Of a DNA stretch of 64,000 nt, positions 1 to 12,600 are shown in pieces; position 1 is the first letter of the stretch, and each line of letters opens with the position of its first letter. A program made the translations under genes and the position numbers. The stretch is from Panopea generosa. Its lineage: Eukaryota > Mollusca > Bivalvia > Adapedonta > Hiatellidae. Under the pieces are notes generated by a model. That model was not told where the DNA came from. It made no database searches and saw only the letters and a list, made by a program, of their open reading frames with translations. The stretch covers positions 6,078,062 to 6,142,061 of the forward strand of contig CM055905.1 of NCBI GenBank assembly GCA_029582155.1, in the 5' to 3' direction.

Positions 1-3000
1 CTGTGAAGTTGTGTGCTCCAAGTTGTAAAAAAACAATGTGAATCTGTGTGCTGCAATGTATAGACTAACTCTGTGAAGCTGTGTGCAGCAATATATAGAA
101 AAACTCTGTGAAGCTGTGTGCTCCAAGTTGTAGAACAACGATGTGAAACTGTGTGCTACAATGTATAGAATAACTCTGTGAAGCTGTGTGCTCCAAGTTG
201 TAGAATAACAATGTGAAGCTGTGTGCTGCAATGTATAGAATAACTCTGTGAAGTTGTGTGCTCCAAGTTGTAAAATAACAATGTGGAGCCTAGTGCTGCA
301 ATGTATAGAATAATTCTGTGAAGATGTGTGCTCCAAGCTGTAGACTAACGATGTGAAGCTGTGTGCTGCAATGTATAGAATAACTCTGTGAAGTTGTGTG
401 CTCCAAGTTGTAGAATAACGATGTGAAACTGTGTGCTCCAAGTTTAAAATAACGATGTGAAGCTGTGTGCTGTAATATATAGAATAACTCTTTGAAGTTG
501 TGTGCTCCAAGTTGTAGAATAATGATGTGAAACTGTGTGCTACAATGTATAGAATAACTCTCTGAAGTTGTGTGCTCCAAGTTGTAAAATAATAATGTGA
601 AGCTGTGTGCTGCAATGTATAGACTAACTCTGTGAAGCTGTGTGCTGCAATGTATAGACTAACTCTGTGAAGCTGTGTGCAGCAATGTATAGAAAAACTC
701 TGTGAAGCTGTGTACTCCAAGTTGTAGAACAACGATGTGAAACTGTGTGCTACAATGTATAGAATAACTCTATGAAAATGTGTGCTCCAAGTTGTAGAAT
801 AACAATGTGAAGCTGTGTGCTACAATGCATAGAACAACTCTGTGAAGTTGTGTGCTACAAGTTGTAAAAAAACAATGTGAAGCTGTGTGTTGCAATGTAT
901 AGACTAACTCTGTGAAGCTGTGTGCTGCAATGTATAGACTAACTCTGTGAAGCTGTGTGCTGCAATGTATAGACTAACTCTGTGAAGCTGTGTGCAGCAA
1001 TGTATAGAATAACTCTGTGAAGCTGTGAACTCCAAGTTGTAGAAAAACGATGTGAAACTGTGTGCTACAATGTATAGAATAACTCTGTGAAGCTGTGTGC
1101 TCCAAGTTGTATAATAACAATGTGAAGCTGTGTGCTGCAATGTATAGAATAACTCTGTGAAGTTGTGTGCTCCAAGTTGTAGAATAACGATGTGAAACTG
1201 TGTGCTCCAAGTTGTAAAATAATGATGTGAAGCTGTGTGCTGCAATGTATAGAATAACTCTGTGAAGTTGTGTGCTCCAAGTTGTAGAATAACGATGTGA
1301 AGCTGTGTGTTGCAATGTATAGAATAACTCTGTGAAGTTAACTCTGTGAAACTGTGTGCTGCAAGTTGTAGAATAACAATGTGAAGCAGTGTGCTGCAAT
1401 GTATTGAATAACTCTGTGAAGTTGTGTGCTCCAAGTTGTAGAATAACGATGTGAAGCTGTGTGTTGCAATGTATAGAATAACTCTGTCCAGTTAACTCTG
1501 TAAAACTGTGTGCTCAAAGTTGTAGAATAACAATGTGAAGCAGTGTGCTGCAATGTATAGAATAACTCTGTGAAGTTGTGTGCTCCAAGTTGTAGAATAA
1601 CGATGTGAAGCTGTGTGCTGTAATGTATAGAATAACTCTGTGAAGTTGTGTGCTCCAAATTGTAGAATAACGATTTGAAACTGTGTGTTACAACGTATAG
1701 AATAACTCTGTGAAGTTGTGTGCTCAAAGTTGTAAAATAACAATGTGAAGCTGTGTGCTGCAATGTATAGAATAACTCTGTGAAGTTGTGTGCTCCAAGT
1801 TGTAAAATAACAATGTGGAGCTGTGTGCTGCAATGAATAGAATAACTCTGTGAAGTGGTATGCTCCAAGTTGTAGAATAACGATGTGAAGCTGTGTGCTG
1901 CAATGTATAGAATAACTATGTGAAGTTGTGTGCTCCAAGTTGTAGAATAACGATGTGAAACTGTGTGCTACAATGTATAGAATAACTCTGTGAAGCTATG
2001 TGCTCCAAGTTGTAGTATAACGATGTGAACCTGTGTGCTGCAATGTATAGAATAACTCTGTGAAGATGTGTGCTCCAAGTTGTAGAATAACGATTTGGAG
2101 CTTTGTGCTGCACTGTATAGTATAACTCTGTGAAGTTGTGTGCTCCAAGTTGTAAAATAACAATATGAAGCTGTGTGCTGCAATGTATAGAATAACTCTG
2201 TGAAGTTGTGTGCTCCAAGTTGTAAAATAACAATGTGAAACTGTGTGCTGCAGTGTATAGAATAACTCTGTGAAGTTGAGTGCTCCAAGTTGTAGAATAA
2301 CGATGTTGATCTGTGTGCTGCAATGTATAGAATAACTCTGTGAAGCTGTGTGCTCCAAGTTGTAGAATAACTATTCTAAACTGTGTGCTGCAATGTATAG
2401 AATAACTCTGTGAAGTTGTGTGCTCCAAGTTGTAGAATAACGATGTGAAACTGTGTGCTGCAATGTATAGAATAACTCTGTGAAGATGTGTGCTCCAAGA
2501 TGTAAAATAACGATGTGAAGTTGTGTGCTGCAATCTATAGAATAACTCTGTGAAGTTGTGTGTTCCAAGTTGTAGAATAACGATGTGAAGCTGTGTGCTG
2601 CAATGTATGGAATAACTCTGTGAAGCTGTGTGCTTCAAGTTGTAGAAAAACGATGTGAAACTGTATGCTACAATGTATAGAATAACTCTGTGAAGCTGTG
2701 TGCTCCAAGTTGTAGAATAACGATGTGAAACTGTGTGCTAAAATGTAAAGAATAACTCTGTGAAGCTGTGTGCTCCAAGCTGTAGAATCACAATGTGAAG
2801 CTGTGTGCTGCAATGTATAGAATAACTCTGTGAAGTTGTGTGCTACAATGTATAGAATAACTCTGTGAAGTTGTGTGCTCCAAGTTGTATAATAACGATG
2901 TATAACTGTGTGCTACAATGTATAGAATAACTCTGTGAAGCTGTGTGCTCCAAGTTGTAGAATAACAATGTGAAGCTGTGTGCTGCAATGTATAGAATAA

Positions 3001-5545
3001 CTCTGTGAAGTTGTGTGCTACAATTTATAGAATAACAATGTGAAACTGTGTGCTACAATGTAAAGAATAACTCTGTGAAGCTGTGTGCTTCAAGTTGTAG
3101 AATAACGATTTGAAACTTTGTGCTACAATGTATAGAATACATCTGTGAAGCTGTGTGCTCCAAGTTGTAGAATAACAATGTGGAGCTGTGTGCTACAATG
3201 TATAGAATAACTCTGTGAAGCTGTGTGCTCGAAGTTGTAGAATAACAATGTGGAGCTGTGTGCCACAATGTATAGAATAACTCTGTGAAGTTGTGTGCTC
3301 CAAGTTGTAGAATAACGATGTGGAGCTGTGTGCCACAATGTATAGAATAACTCTGTGAAGCTGTGTGCTCCAAGTTGTAGAATAACAATGTGAAACTGTG
3401 TGCTCCAAGTTGTAAAATAATGATGTGAAGCTGTGTGCAGCAATGTATAGAATAACTCTGTGAAGTTGTGTGCTCCAAGTTGTAGAATAACGATGTGAAG
3501 CTGTGTGTTGCAATATATAGAATAACTCTGTGAAGTTAACTCTGTGAAACTGTGTGCTCCAAGTTGTAGAATAACAATGTGAAGCAGTGTGCTGCAATGT
3601 ATAGAATAACTCTGTGAAGTGGTGTGTTCCAAGTTGTAGAAAAACGATGTGAAGCTGTGTGCTGTAATGTATAGAATAACTCTGTGAAGTTGTGTGCTCC
3701 AAATTGTAGAATAACGATTTGAAACTGTGTGGTACAATGTATAGAATAACTCTGTGAAGTTGTGTGCTCCAAGTTGTAGTATAACGATGTGAACCTGTGT
3801 GCTGCAATGTATAGAATAACTCTGTGAAGATGTGTGCTCCAAGTTGTAAAATAACGATTTGGAGCTTTGTGCTGCACTGTATAGAATAACTCTGTGAAGT
3901 TGTGTGCTCCAAGTTGTAAAATAACAATATGAAGCTGTGTGCTGCAATGTATAGAATAACTCTGTGAAGCTGTGTGTTCCAAGTTGTAAAATAACAATGT
4001 GAATCTGTGTGCTGCAGTGTATAGAATAACTCTGTGAAGTTGAGTGCTCCAAGTTGTAGAATAACGATGTGGATCTGTGTGCTGCAATGTATAGAATAAC
4101 TCTGTGAAGCTGTGTGCTCCAAGTTGTAGAATAACTATTCTAAACTGTGTGCTGCAATGTATAGAATAACTCTGTGAAGTTGTGTGCTCCAAGTTGTAGA
4201 ATAACGATATGAAACTGTGTGCTGCAATGTATAGAATAACTCTGTGAAGATGTGTGCTCCAAGATGTAAAATAACGATGTGAAGCTGTGTGCTGCAATCT
4301 ATAGAATAACTCTGTGAAGTTGTGTGTTCCAAGTTGTAGAATAACGATGTGAAGCTGTGTGCTGCAATGTATAGAATAACTCTGTGAAGCTGTGTGCTTC
4401 AAGTTGTAGAAAAACGATGTGAAACTGTGTGCTACAATGTATAGAATAACTCTGTGAAGCTGTGTGCTCCAAGTTGTAGAATAACGATGTGAAATTGTGT
4501 GCTAAAATGTATAGAATAACTCTGTGAAGCTGTGTGCTCCAAGCTGTAGAATGACAATGTGAAGCTGTGTGCTGCAATGTATAGAATAACTCTGTGAAGT
4601 TGTGTGCTACAATGTATAGAATAACTCTGTGAAGTTGTGTGCTCCAAGTTGTATAATAACGATGTATAACTGTGTGCTACAATGTATAGAATAACTCTGT
4701 GAAGCTGTGTGCTCCAAGTTGTAGAATAACAATGTGAAGCTGTGTGCTGCAATGTATAGAATAACTCTGTGAAGTTGTGTGCTACAATTTATAGAATAAC
4801 AATGTGAAACTGTGTGCTACAATGTAAAGAATAACTCTGTGAAGCTGTGTGCTCCAAGTTGTAGAATAACGATTTGAAACTTTGTGCTACAATGTATAGA
4901 ATACATCTGTGAAGCTGTGTGCTCCAAGTTGTAGAATAACAATGTGGAGCTGTGTGCTACAATGTGTAGAATAACTCTGTGAAGCTGTGTGCTCGAAGTT
5001 GTAGAATAACAATGTGGAGCTGTGTGCCACAATGTGTAGAAAAACTCTGTGAAGTTGTGTGCTCCAAGTTGTAGAATAACGATGTGGAGCTGTGTGCTAC
5101 AATGTATAGAATAACTCTGTGAAGCTGTGTGCTCCAAGTTGTAGAATAACGATGTGAAACTGTATGCTACAATGTATAGAATAACTCTGTGAAGCTTTGT
5201 GCTCCAAATTGTAGAATAACGATGTGAAACTGTGTGCTCCAAATTGTAGTGCTCCAAATTGTAGAATAACTCTGTGAAACTGTCTGCTCCAAATTGTAGA
5301 ATAACTCTGTGAAACTGTTTGCTGCAATGTATAGAATAACTCTGTGAAACTGTGTGCTCCAAGTTGTAGAATAACGATGTGAAACTGTGTGTTACAATGT
5401 ATAGAATAACGATGTGAAGATGTGTGCTCCAAGTTGTAGAATAACGATGTGAAGCTGTGTGCTTCAATGTATAGAATAACGATGTGAAGCTGAGTGCTTT
5501 AATGTATAGAATAACACTGTGAAGCTATGTGCTTCGGGTTATATA
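1..5545. repeat. 35-bp satellite array with alternating monomer types
   Basis: About 158 monomers of 35 bp run from the window edge to ~5545, so the array continues upstream. Two monomer types alternate loosely: one contains CTGCAATGTATAGAATAACT, the other CTCCAAGTTGTAGAATAACG, giving a 70-bp dimer. Monomers are diverged by point changes and the order is locally irregular. The plus strand has stops in every monomer; the minus strand is open in all three frames over long stretches. No promoter or splice context supports a gene. Degenerate units fade out by about 5650. Confidence 0.97.
1960..5160. repeat. higher-order repeat inside the satellite (1,764-bp offset)
   Basis: A block of about 1.4 kb (~1960-3400) recurs at ~3724-5164 with an offset of exactly 1,764 bp. 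Private variants recur at that spacing: ctattctaaa at 2371 and 4135, a disrupted atacat at 3137 and 4901, and a ctcgaag variant at 3230 and 4994. Upstream, gttaactctg at 1491 and the ccaaat variant at 1655 recur 2,044 bp later. The two offsets differ by 280 bp, which is eight 35-bp monomers. Confidence 0.85.
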
Positions 5546-6003
5546 TACTGATACCATAAGGATGTGAGCTCAAATTGTTATAATGCTAGTACTGTGGAAA
5601 TGTATGCTCCAACGTATATACTAACAGTGTGAAGGTTTGTGCTCCAACATATGTGCTTTGTGCCTCGGATTGCTATATTTGATGACATTAACTGTAGACT
5701 ACCACAGAAGAATCTACTACAAGCATATGTACCTAACTTTGAAGTCTCCACATACAAGATACAATTATAAGATGACGCTCTGTGCTCTGTGGTCCAAATG
5801 TTTAGTTTAGGACTTCCATTATAGACTTGTGTATATAAATGAAAGATTATTATATAAGTGTGGTATGTTATGAGTGTGTGATAGTGAATGTATGTCAGTG
5901 TAGCGTTTTGTAAATATGTAATAAACTTATGAAAACTTAAAAGTTGTTATTTGTGGCTTAACCTTAATTATATAATAGCAAACCAAACTGGATATACTAT
6001 ATA
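5546..6003. other. unique AT-rich sequence beside the satellite
   Basis: After the last recognisable monomers the sequence becomes unique. No gene, RNA or repeat family was recognised. Confidence 0.5.
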
Positions 6004-6048
6004 CATATATAACCTGGAATTATTTGAAAATGGCGTTAAGTCCAATTA
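6004..6048 (+). repeat. SINE-L 3' tail fragment
   Basis: The stretch with tatataacctggaatt followed by gaaaatggcgttaagtcc matches the 3' end of the tRNA-Leu-derived SINE-L copies elsewhere in the window. The head is missing. Confidence 0.6.
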
Positions 6049-6049
6049 A

Positions 6050-6725
6050 AAAAGGATTACATTAATTTGTGAAAAAATTATCAAACTCTTCGTACGTCGT
6101 ACGTCCGTCCGAACATGTCCATACAACTATAAGGGTATATTTGTCTGAACAGACTGCTATTGTCGGGTAAGGACGATATTGCGCATCGTCGGATACCCAC
6201 GTATGATCCATTCCGATGCTCTAATTTATCACCCGTGGGATATAACACTAGGTTTGCATCGTTTCTACCAAGCCACGATGCAACCATATGAATAGTTCCT
6301 TCACGCTTTCATAAAGGGAACGTCATTCAATCGCAACGCTTATGTAAACGCCGTTTCGATAAGACGTTAATGTTAGCTGTATTTTGTTCTGTTCTGTTCA
6401 AATAAAACGACACAGAGTTGGCGTTATTGCCACGGGTGATGGATGGAGGGTATCGGAACTGACACCCCTGTGTATTCGACGATGGTATTGCGGGGTTAAA
6501 AACAATGCCATTTCTGTACAAAATGCCATTGTGGGGTTAATTCCCCTTTTTTTGTGTTTTTTTTTCTTTTACCTTTTAGCTTATATGAGCTATTGTGGTC
6601 ACTCTTTGTCCGTCGTTCGACCGTTCGTGCATCCATAAGTAAACAATTGCTTCAAACGACATGTGCTCTGAATCAGCTCATCCAATTAAAAGCAAACACG
6701 ACCGGAATGTTTCTTGGACGATATT
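6050..6725. other. unassigned sequence between satellite and receptor locus
   Basis: Two short minus-strand reading frames (6081-6287 and 6327-6521) lie here, but neither resembles a known family and no splice sites frame them convincingly. The base composition is less AT-rich than the surroundings. It may be part of an unrecognised dispersed repeat. Confidence 0.4.
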
Positions 6726-6727
6726 CT

Positions 6728-9450
6728 ACCAAAATAGCTAAAACAACATCGATCCATACAGAACTCTGGTGCAATGGCAACGTAAAGAGAAAGTTATCAA
6801 GGTGTGTGGGTAAGATATGTATTTTATTTCAGCGATATGTACATATATTAAACAAGAATTTATATAGAATATAATATTTGTGTCAATATTATAGGTCAAA
6901 CTCACGCTTTGTTTAGTGGAATATCTAATTTCTGATTAACGATTCGATATTGACTGTCATATATTAACATAAATAACGAATTTCGTTATTTAAACCTGTG
7001 TCAAAACAAAAATATAATTTAAATTAACTTTTATTTTCTTTTCTAAAAATAATTATCTATTAATAATTATATTATTAGAATCACAAGTGTTCATATCAGA
7101 GGTGTGTGGTTATAAAAACCACCACCATTGTAATAAACAATACACCAGCCACAATGTGTGAGTGTAACTGTATAAAGCACATTTATTTGATTTAATTCAT
7201 TTTTACCCTTTTTATATATGTGTTAAGAATGTCGAATCACGCACAAATCGAAAAACGTCCGAATATGTGTGCATGATTCGACAGTCTTTACACATGCATA
7301 AACACAGAAATAAAATGAATTTATTCTTACAATTTAAATCTTGACGAAACATTTGACGCGCCTCAAATAAAGTATAAGAATTAAAATCTAAATTATCTCC
7401 TGCATAGAAATCGCGTAGGAATACAAGTAGTCCGGCTCAAGGGTTTTTATCGAAAAATAAGTCTTAACAAATTGACATTATATGATGAACATGCTTTAAA
7501 TAAATACATTAAGTGAGACTGGAATTATATCATCATTCAGATGCTTAAAAAAATAAGTAACTGGCTATTAATGAAAAGCATATAATTCGCATCAAGAACA
7601 ATACAACTTATAACGAAATAATGCCAGCTTGTACGATTTATTCTATAAAACCAAAACTGTGTAATTTGTTCTGAAATGACAATTTATATACAATATCGAA
7701 TGATTATTATCATTATCAACTTTATTTCCTCCAACTGAATGAATATTGTACAAATACATTTATATTAAACAGTGAACAAAATTAATCAACATTGAAATAT
7801 GAATATAATACAACAATTCTATATACACTCTTTTTTTCTTTGCGTCAGTAATCGAGTTCTATGTACATACATAAATACGCAAATAATACGCATCTTATCA
7901 TCATTATCACATAAAAATTATGCTTTATATATCGGTTTCTCAGGTTATACCAGTGGATTGCTTCTGTTTGGTTGAACATCAAATGTTGCGTTCTATTTAA
8001 TTGTTAGGATTGATATATGGTTGTTATTTACCAAAACTCTCAGATTTATTTAAACGTCAAAATGTCCACAGAGTTTCAAACCTAATCTTGTTTACGATAA
8101 TATCGAAAGGCAATCACTCAATCCCTTTTAAAACTTGTGAATAAACACTTTATAAATTGCACATACCTCTGATTAGCATATCACTGTATGGATATAACAT
8201 ACATTTAAACTGTGTTAATCTGTCAAAAGCATTCCCATTCGTGAATGGTTGTCTAAAATTCACTCATACGCAACTGTTTACAAAGTCACAAGCACTGGAT
8301 TCGCTGTCATCAGGAATAATTAGTGTGAAGCTACAGGACCTAGTTTTGTACATATGTCTCTGACAGCTACATCTTTATATTACACGTGTTTAATCGAAAC
8401 ATATTTGCTGGGTTAGACAACGGGGGAGGGGGTATCCCTTCCCGGCTCCTACGACTTTGTGTAACATGGTCTCCAATCTTTACACAAAATGGAATTGTTC
8501 ATTATTACCATTGGTGGTGTGGCAGGAAATTAAATAGTCTATAATGAAAGGGGATTTATTTCCACCAAAAGTTATGGCATATCATAAACTACAGAAATAT
8601 CGTCCGCACATACATATCAAACACAAAGAAAAAACAGGTTATACAAAGTCTACTTTTATCTATTTACATTGTAGATGCAAGAAAACTTCCACTCGAATAA
8701 CAGTTGATAGCGGTAATACAATGGACACGTTCATATCTACTGTACGTAGTCTTGATCATCTTCGACGCCTGTTTTTCAAAAAGACAATATGAGCAGTAGA
8801 CCGCTCAACAACGCAAACTGATATTACTATTATACTGAAGCAGTGTAGCGGTCTATCGGTAAGATTTGATAAACCGACTATACTGCGTCTAATACAGAAT
8901 GTATCCGATTTCGTTGGTATCAGCGTTGTACTGACTTGTTTCATTTTGTACAGCATGCCCAAAAGGACATGTAAGATATATCTAAATACACAGACTGGCC
9001 TCCGTTGAGACCAGTCATAAAGCCATGTAATAATGGAATGAGTTACATGATATACATGTATATCCTTTCTTCAACTAATTATAAATGTGTCTTTATATAC
9101 AAAATATACATGTGTTATCAAGTGATATGAATAATAATAATAAAATAATACCGTTGGTATTGCTACATACTGGATATAAAACAAAATGTTCTGTTTAATC
9201 ACTTATGTATATTACTTAGTGGCATATACGCTTTGTTAAGGTTAGGCTGGGTATTTCTTACTATGTATTAACGTTATTGTTTATTTTGGAAATGGAAAAT
9301 GCCTTGTACTTGTCACTTTAATAATTAAAAGGATATGTCATAACCTTCACTGTCTAGTTTTGATATTATGAGCAAGCTGTAAATCTAGAAACTAGATTCT
9401 CCCCCTCACCCCACAAATCTCTCTCTCTCTCTCTCTCCATCCCTCCCTCC

Positions 9451-9486
<36 letters not shown>

Positions 9487-9551
9487 AATTAAAAATCTAT
9501 AGTGTAAATGGTTTATTTAACAATTGCGCACTCCAAACTATATTCCAAGGG
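6728..9551. other. 3' flank of receptor gene A, shared with unit B
   Basis: Noncoding sequence downstream of the gene A stop codon, conserved in unit B at ~21.36-24.42 kb. Reading frames at 8157-8363 and 8544-8792 (plus) have counterparts in B, but the second is interrupted there and neither has coding character. The region probably holds the 3' UTR and unexplained conserved flank. Confidence 0.5.
9413..9486. repeat. (CT)n microsatellite, unit A
   Basis: A CT-rich tract with a few CCCTCC interruptions lies 66 bp downstream of the gene A stop codon. The counterpart in unit B at 24315-24355 is shorter. Confidence 0.95.
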
Positions 9552-9613
9552 TCACTGCACATATCTCGACTTCGGAGCTTCCGCGTTCTCATAATGGAGT
9601 TCAATGTTACCAT
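9552..9613 (-). CDS. receptor A exon 8: tail end and stop
   Basis: Acceptor ttatttgcag precedes the exon. It encodes GNIELHYENAEAPKSRYVQ and TGA. YEN fits the pY-x-N pattern bound by Grb2-type SH2 domains. The peptide is identical in copy B. Confidence 0.85.
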
Positions 9614-12600
9614 CTGCAAATAATTAAAAGTATATGTTTAAAACACACTGTTGTGTTACATAAACACTAATTGTAATAAGCGCACTTGCTGTAATATACG
9701 CACTGGCTGTTATATATGCACTTACGGTTATATACGCACTTACTGTAACAAATGCACTTACTGTAATATATGTACTTACTGCTATATACGCACTTACTGC
9801 AATATACGCACTTACTTAATATAATTATGTTCTTACTGTTATATACGCACTTAATGTAATATAATTATGGACTTACTGTTATATATGCACTTACATACAC
9901 ATACTGTCACATATCCATTAAATGTAATACATGCACTTGCTTAATATACGCATTTACTGTAATATATGCACTTACTGTCATATACGCACTTACTGTAATA
10001 TATGTACTTACTGTTATATACGCACTTACAGTGATATATGTACTTACTGTTAAATACTGACTTAATGTAACTTATGCACTAACTGTAATATATGTACTTA
10101 CTGTAATATATGCACTTACTGTAATATATGCACTTAATGTCATATATGCACTTGCTGTAATATACGCACTTATTGTTATATACGCACTTACTGTAATATA
10201 TGCTCTTACTGTAATATATGCACTTATTGTTATATACGCACTTACTGTAATATATGCACTAACTGTTATATACGCACTTACTGTAATATACGCACATACT
10301 GTAATATATGCACTTTCTGTAATATACGCACTTACTGTAACATATGCATTTACCATAATATACGCACATCCTGTAATATATGCACTTACAGTAATATACG
10401 CACTTACTGTAACATATGCACTTACTATAATATATGCACTTACTGTAATATACGTACTAACTTAAATATAAGAATTTACTGCCATATACGCACAGGTCGC
10501 CTGTAATATACTTGATACAATACAAAACTAGCGGATATCAGTTTCACAAATACGTCTCTGTCCTTTGAATGCTACGTTTCCTGTTTTATATAGTCTTATG
10601 TTCCTTTCATCACAGATTTTATCAATATTACAAGTTATGGCATTTCCTGTCAGAATTTTTTTTCCAAAATAGATAGACTTGGTGTATGTTTATTTTCCTG
10701 ATAAAACCATCAGCCGAAAATTTTGAAAAAGAGTTAATTATAAACATCGTTATAGATAATGGAACAGCTAACCCGCCACTTTCGTATTTCCAGTATCGTC
10801 TCAAAAATATGGTGGAGCGGTATTAAAAGTTGTATATGCAATTAACAGACAATTATGACAAAAATGTCAGGTTCATTAAATGTCAGGTGTCGGTTAGCTG
10901 TTACGTTCAGTATATATGATTGGAATACCTGTACTGATCGGGTCATAAACTGCATCGATTGGATACTCTCTGCTTTCTGTTTGCAGGTCAGTGTAGGTGT
11001 CCATTGCACCATCGATACTATAACGGTAATAAATGCTATTCTTGTACATCGGATTCAATGAATTGCTTTGTACAATAAGCCATGATAGTAAATTTAAATG
11101 CTATACGAAATGGCAGACTGTTTTCATGTCAACCTACAAGCAAACTTGCAAACTTCATTTAGCTGCTTGGAGGAAAAAAATATGTTTGGTTTTGTAAAAA
11201 ATGAGAATGCCCTAAAATTATGTGTAGGTGTAATTCCACCATTGATTTTATTCTTAATTCTTTAGTAAAGAATATAGTGTGAATGCTTGTCATTCAATGA
11301 GAGACCCAAATGAAAGAAGTGAACCTTACATTTTATTTTTGTCAACCCTTGCACTATCAAAATATGATGAGAAAAGCAGGGGTCATTTGTCGTCCAAGAG
11401 ATTTTTTTTCTATCCATTGTGTACACTGTTGACAAAGTAAAAGTAGTCTTCCGAAATCATGTCTTCATACCCCAATTTCCAAGCATCAATTTTCACTTAC
11501 TTCACAATTCAAACATGACAATGCGTTCAAAATTTCTAAAAAAAAACACACATCAATAATGTCATTCAAATAAAAAAATAGCATTAAATTAAGGAAAGTG
11601 CATTTTTAAAAAGAAACGAGTATTATTTATAACCGTTACTATGCGACTACTCCATGGAAGCAGTTCCTTATTGCAATTGTGGTACTATGCCTGTATATGT
11701 CAACTATATGTGTGATTGAATGGTAGAATGTCTTAAAAATATGTAACTAATACGTTTTTGATAATAGAACACATATTCAGTCTATTGCCATTGGTATCAA
11801 TGTAACATTTAACGTTTTGATCTTACTAAAATTATTCTAATTAAATAAAAAAAGGTCGTTTTAACATTTATTTTAAAATATAAAATCTTCCACAGCTCCG
11901 TTTGCAAGTATTGCATGAACTACCGTCTGTAACATCAATTGCTGTTATATTGAGTTTATATAAATATCATAAGATAATATAACTTATAACCCCTGAATGA
12001 GCTTTTTTTTAAAAATTCAACTTACAATGGTCTTGCTTTGATATAGATGTTGCATTGATATAGAAAAGGCTACCGAGATATGATTTGTTGTGAAACTATT
12101 ATACAACTGAATAACTAATATGTTTCTGACACATTAGTATCATTAAAAGTGAATATGAGGACGAACTTTTAACATATAATGCACATTGTAAAACTATTCA
12201 AATTTGTACAAGACGAATTTTGATAAAGTTACAATAGTGTTGCACTAAGCCCTAATGGTGATCTAGCAATAAAGGCAAACGAAATAAGCATAGTAGTTGA
12301 TTCTACAGCATTGTTAAACTGACATTGTGCAAAAAGACGAATTTTGATAAAGTTACAATAGTGTTGCACTAAGCCCTAATGGTGATTTGGCAATAAAGGC
12401 AAACGAAATAAGCACAGTACTTGATTCTACAGCATTGTTAAACTTGTTCAACTGACATTGTGCAAAAAGATGAAATTATGAAAAAAATCTTACCTCACTC
12501 GTTGGTCAGTCGGACATCGTTCATTACGTACATCTCTCTGATTTTCTGTTTTGCTGGATTCTAAAATAAAGCGTACACTTTCCATGTAGATTAAATCGAA

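Noticed and set aside
290-5467. About twenty long minus-strand reading frames in the satellite
   Set aside because: All encode the same 35-residue cycle produced by the 35-bp monomer in every frame. No start context, splice sites or domain.
8157-8363. 68-codon plus frame conserved at 22839-23045
   Set aside because: Conservation is explained by the segmental duplication. It lies antisense in the receptor 3' flank, and the neighbouring frame at 8544-8792 is broken in the other copy.
10072-10356. Minus-strand frame of YITVSA repeats (also 24768-25034)
   Set aside because: By-product of the 18-bp minisatellite lying inside an intron of the receptor genes.
9670-10497. CRISPR-like repeat-spacer pattern
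   Set aside because: Simple tandem minisatellite with no unique spacers, in a eukaryotic intron.
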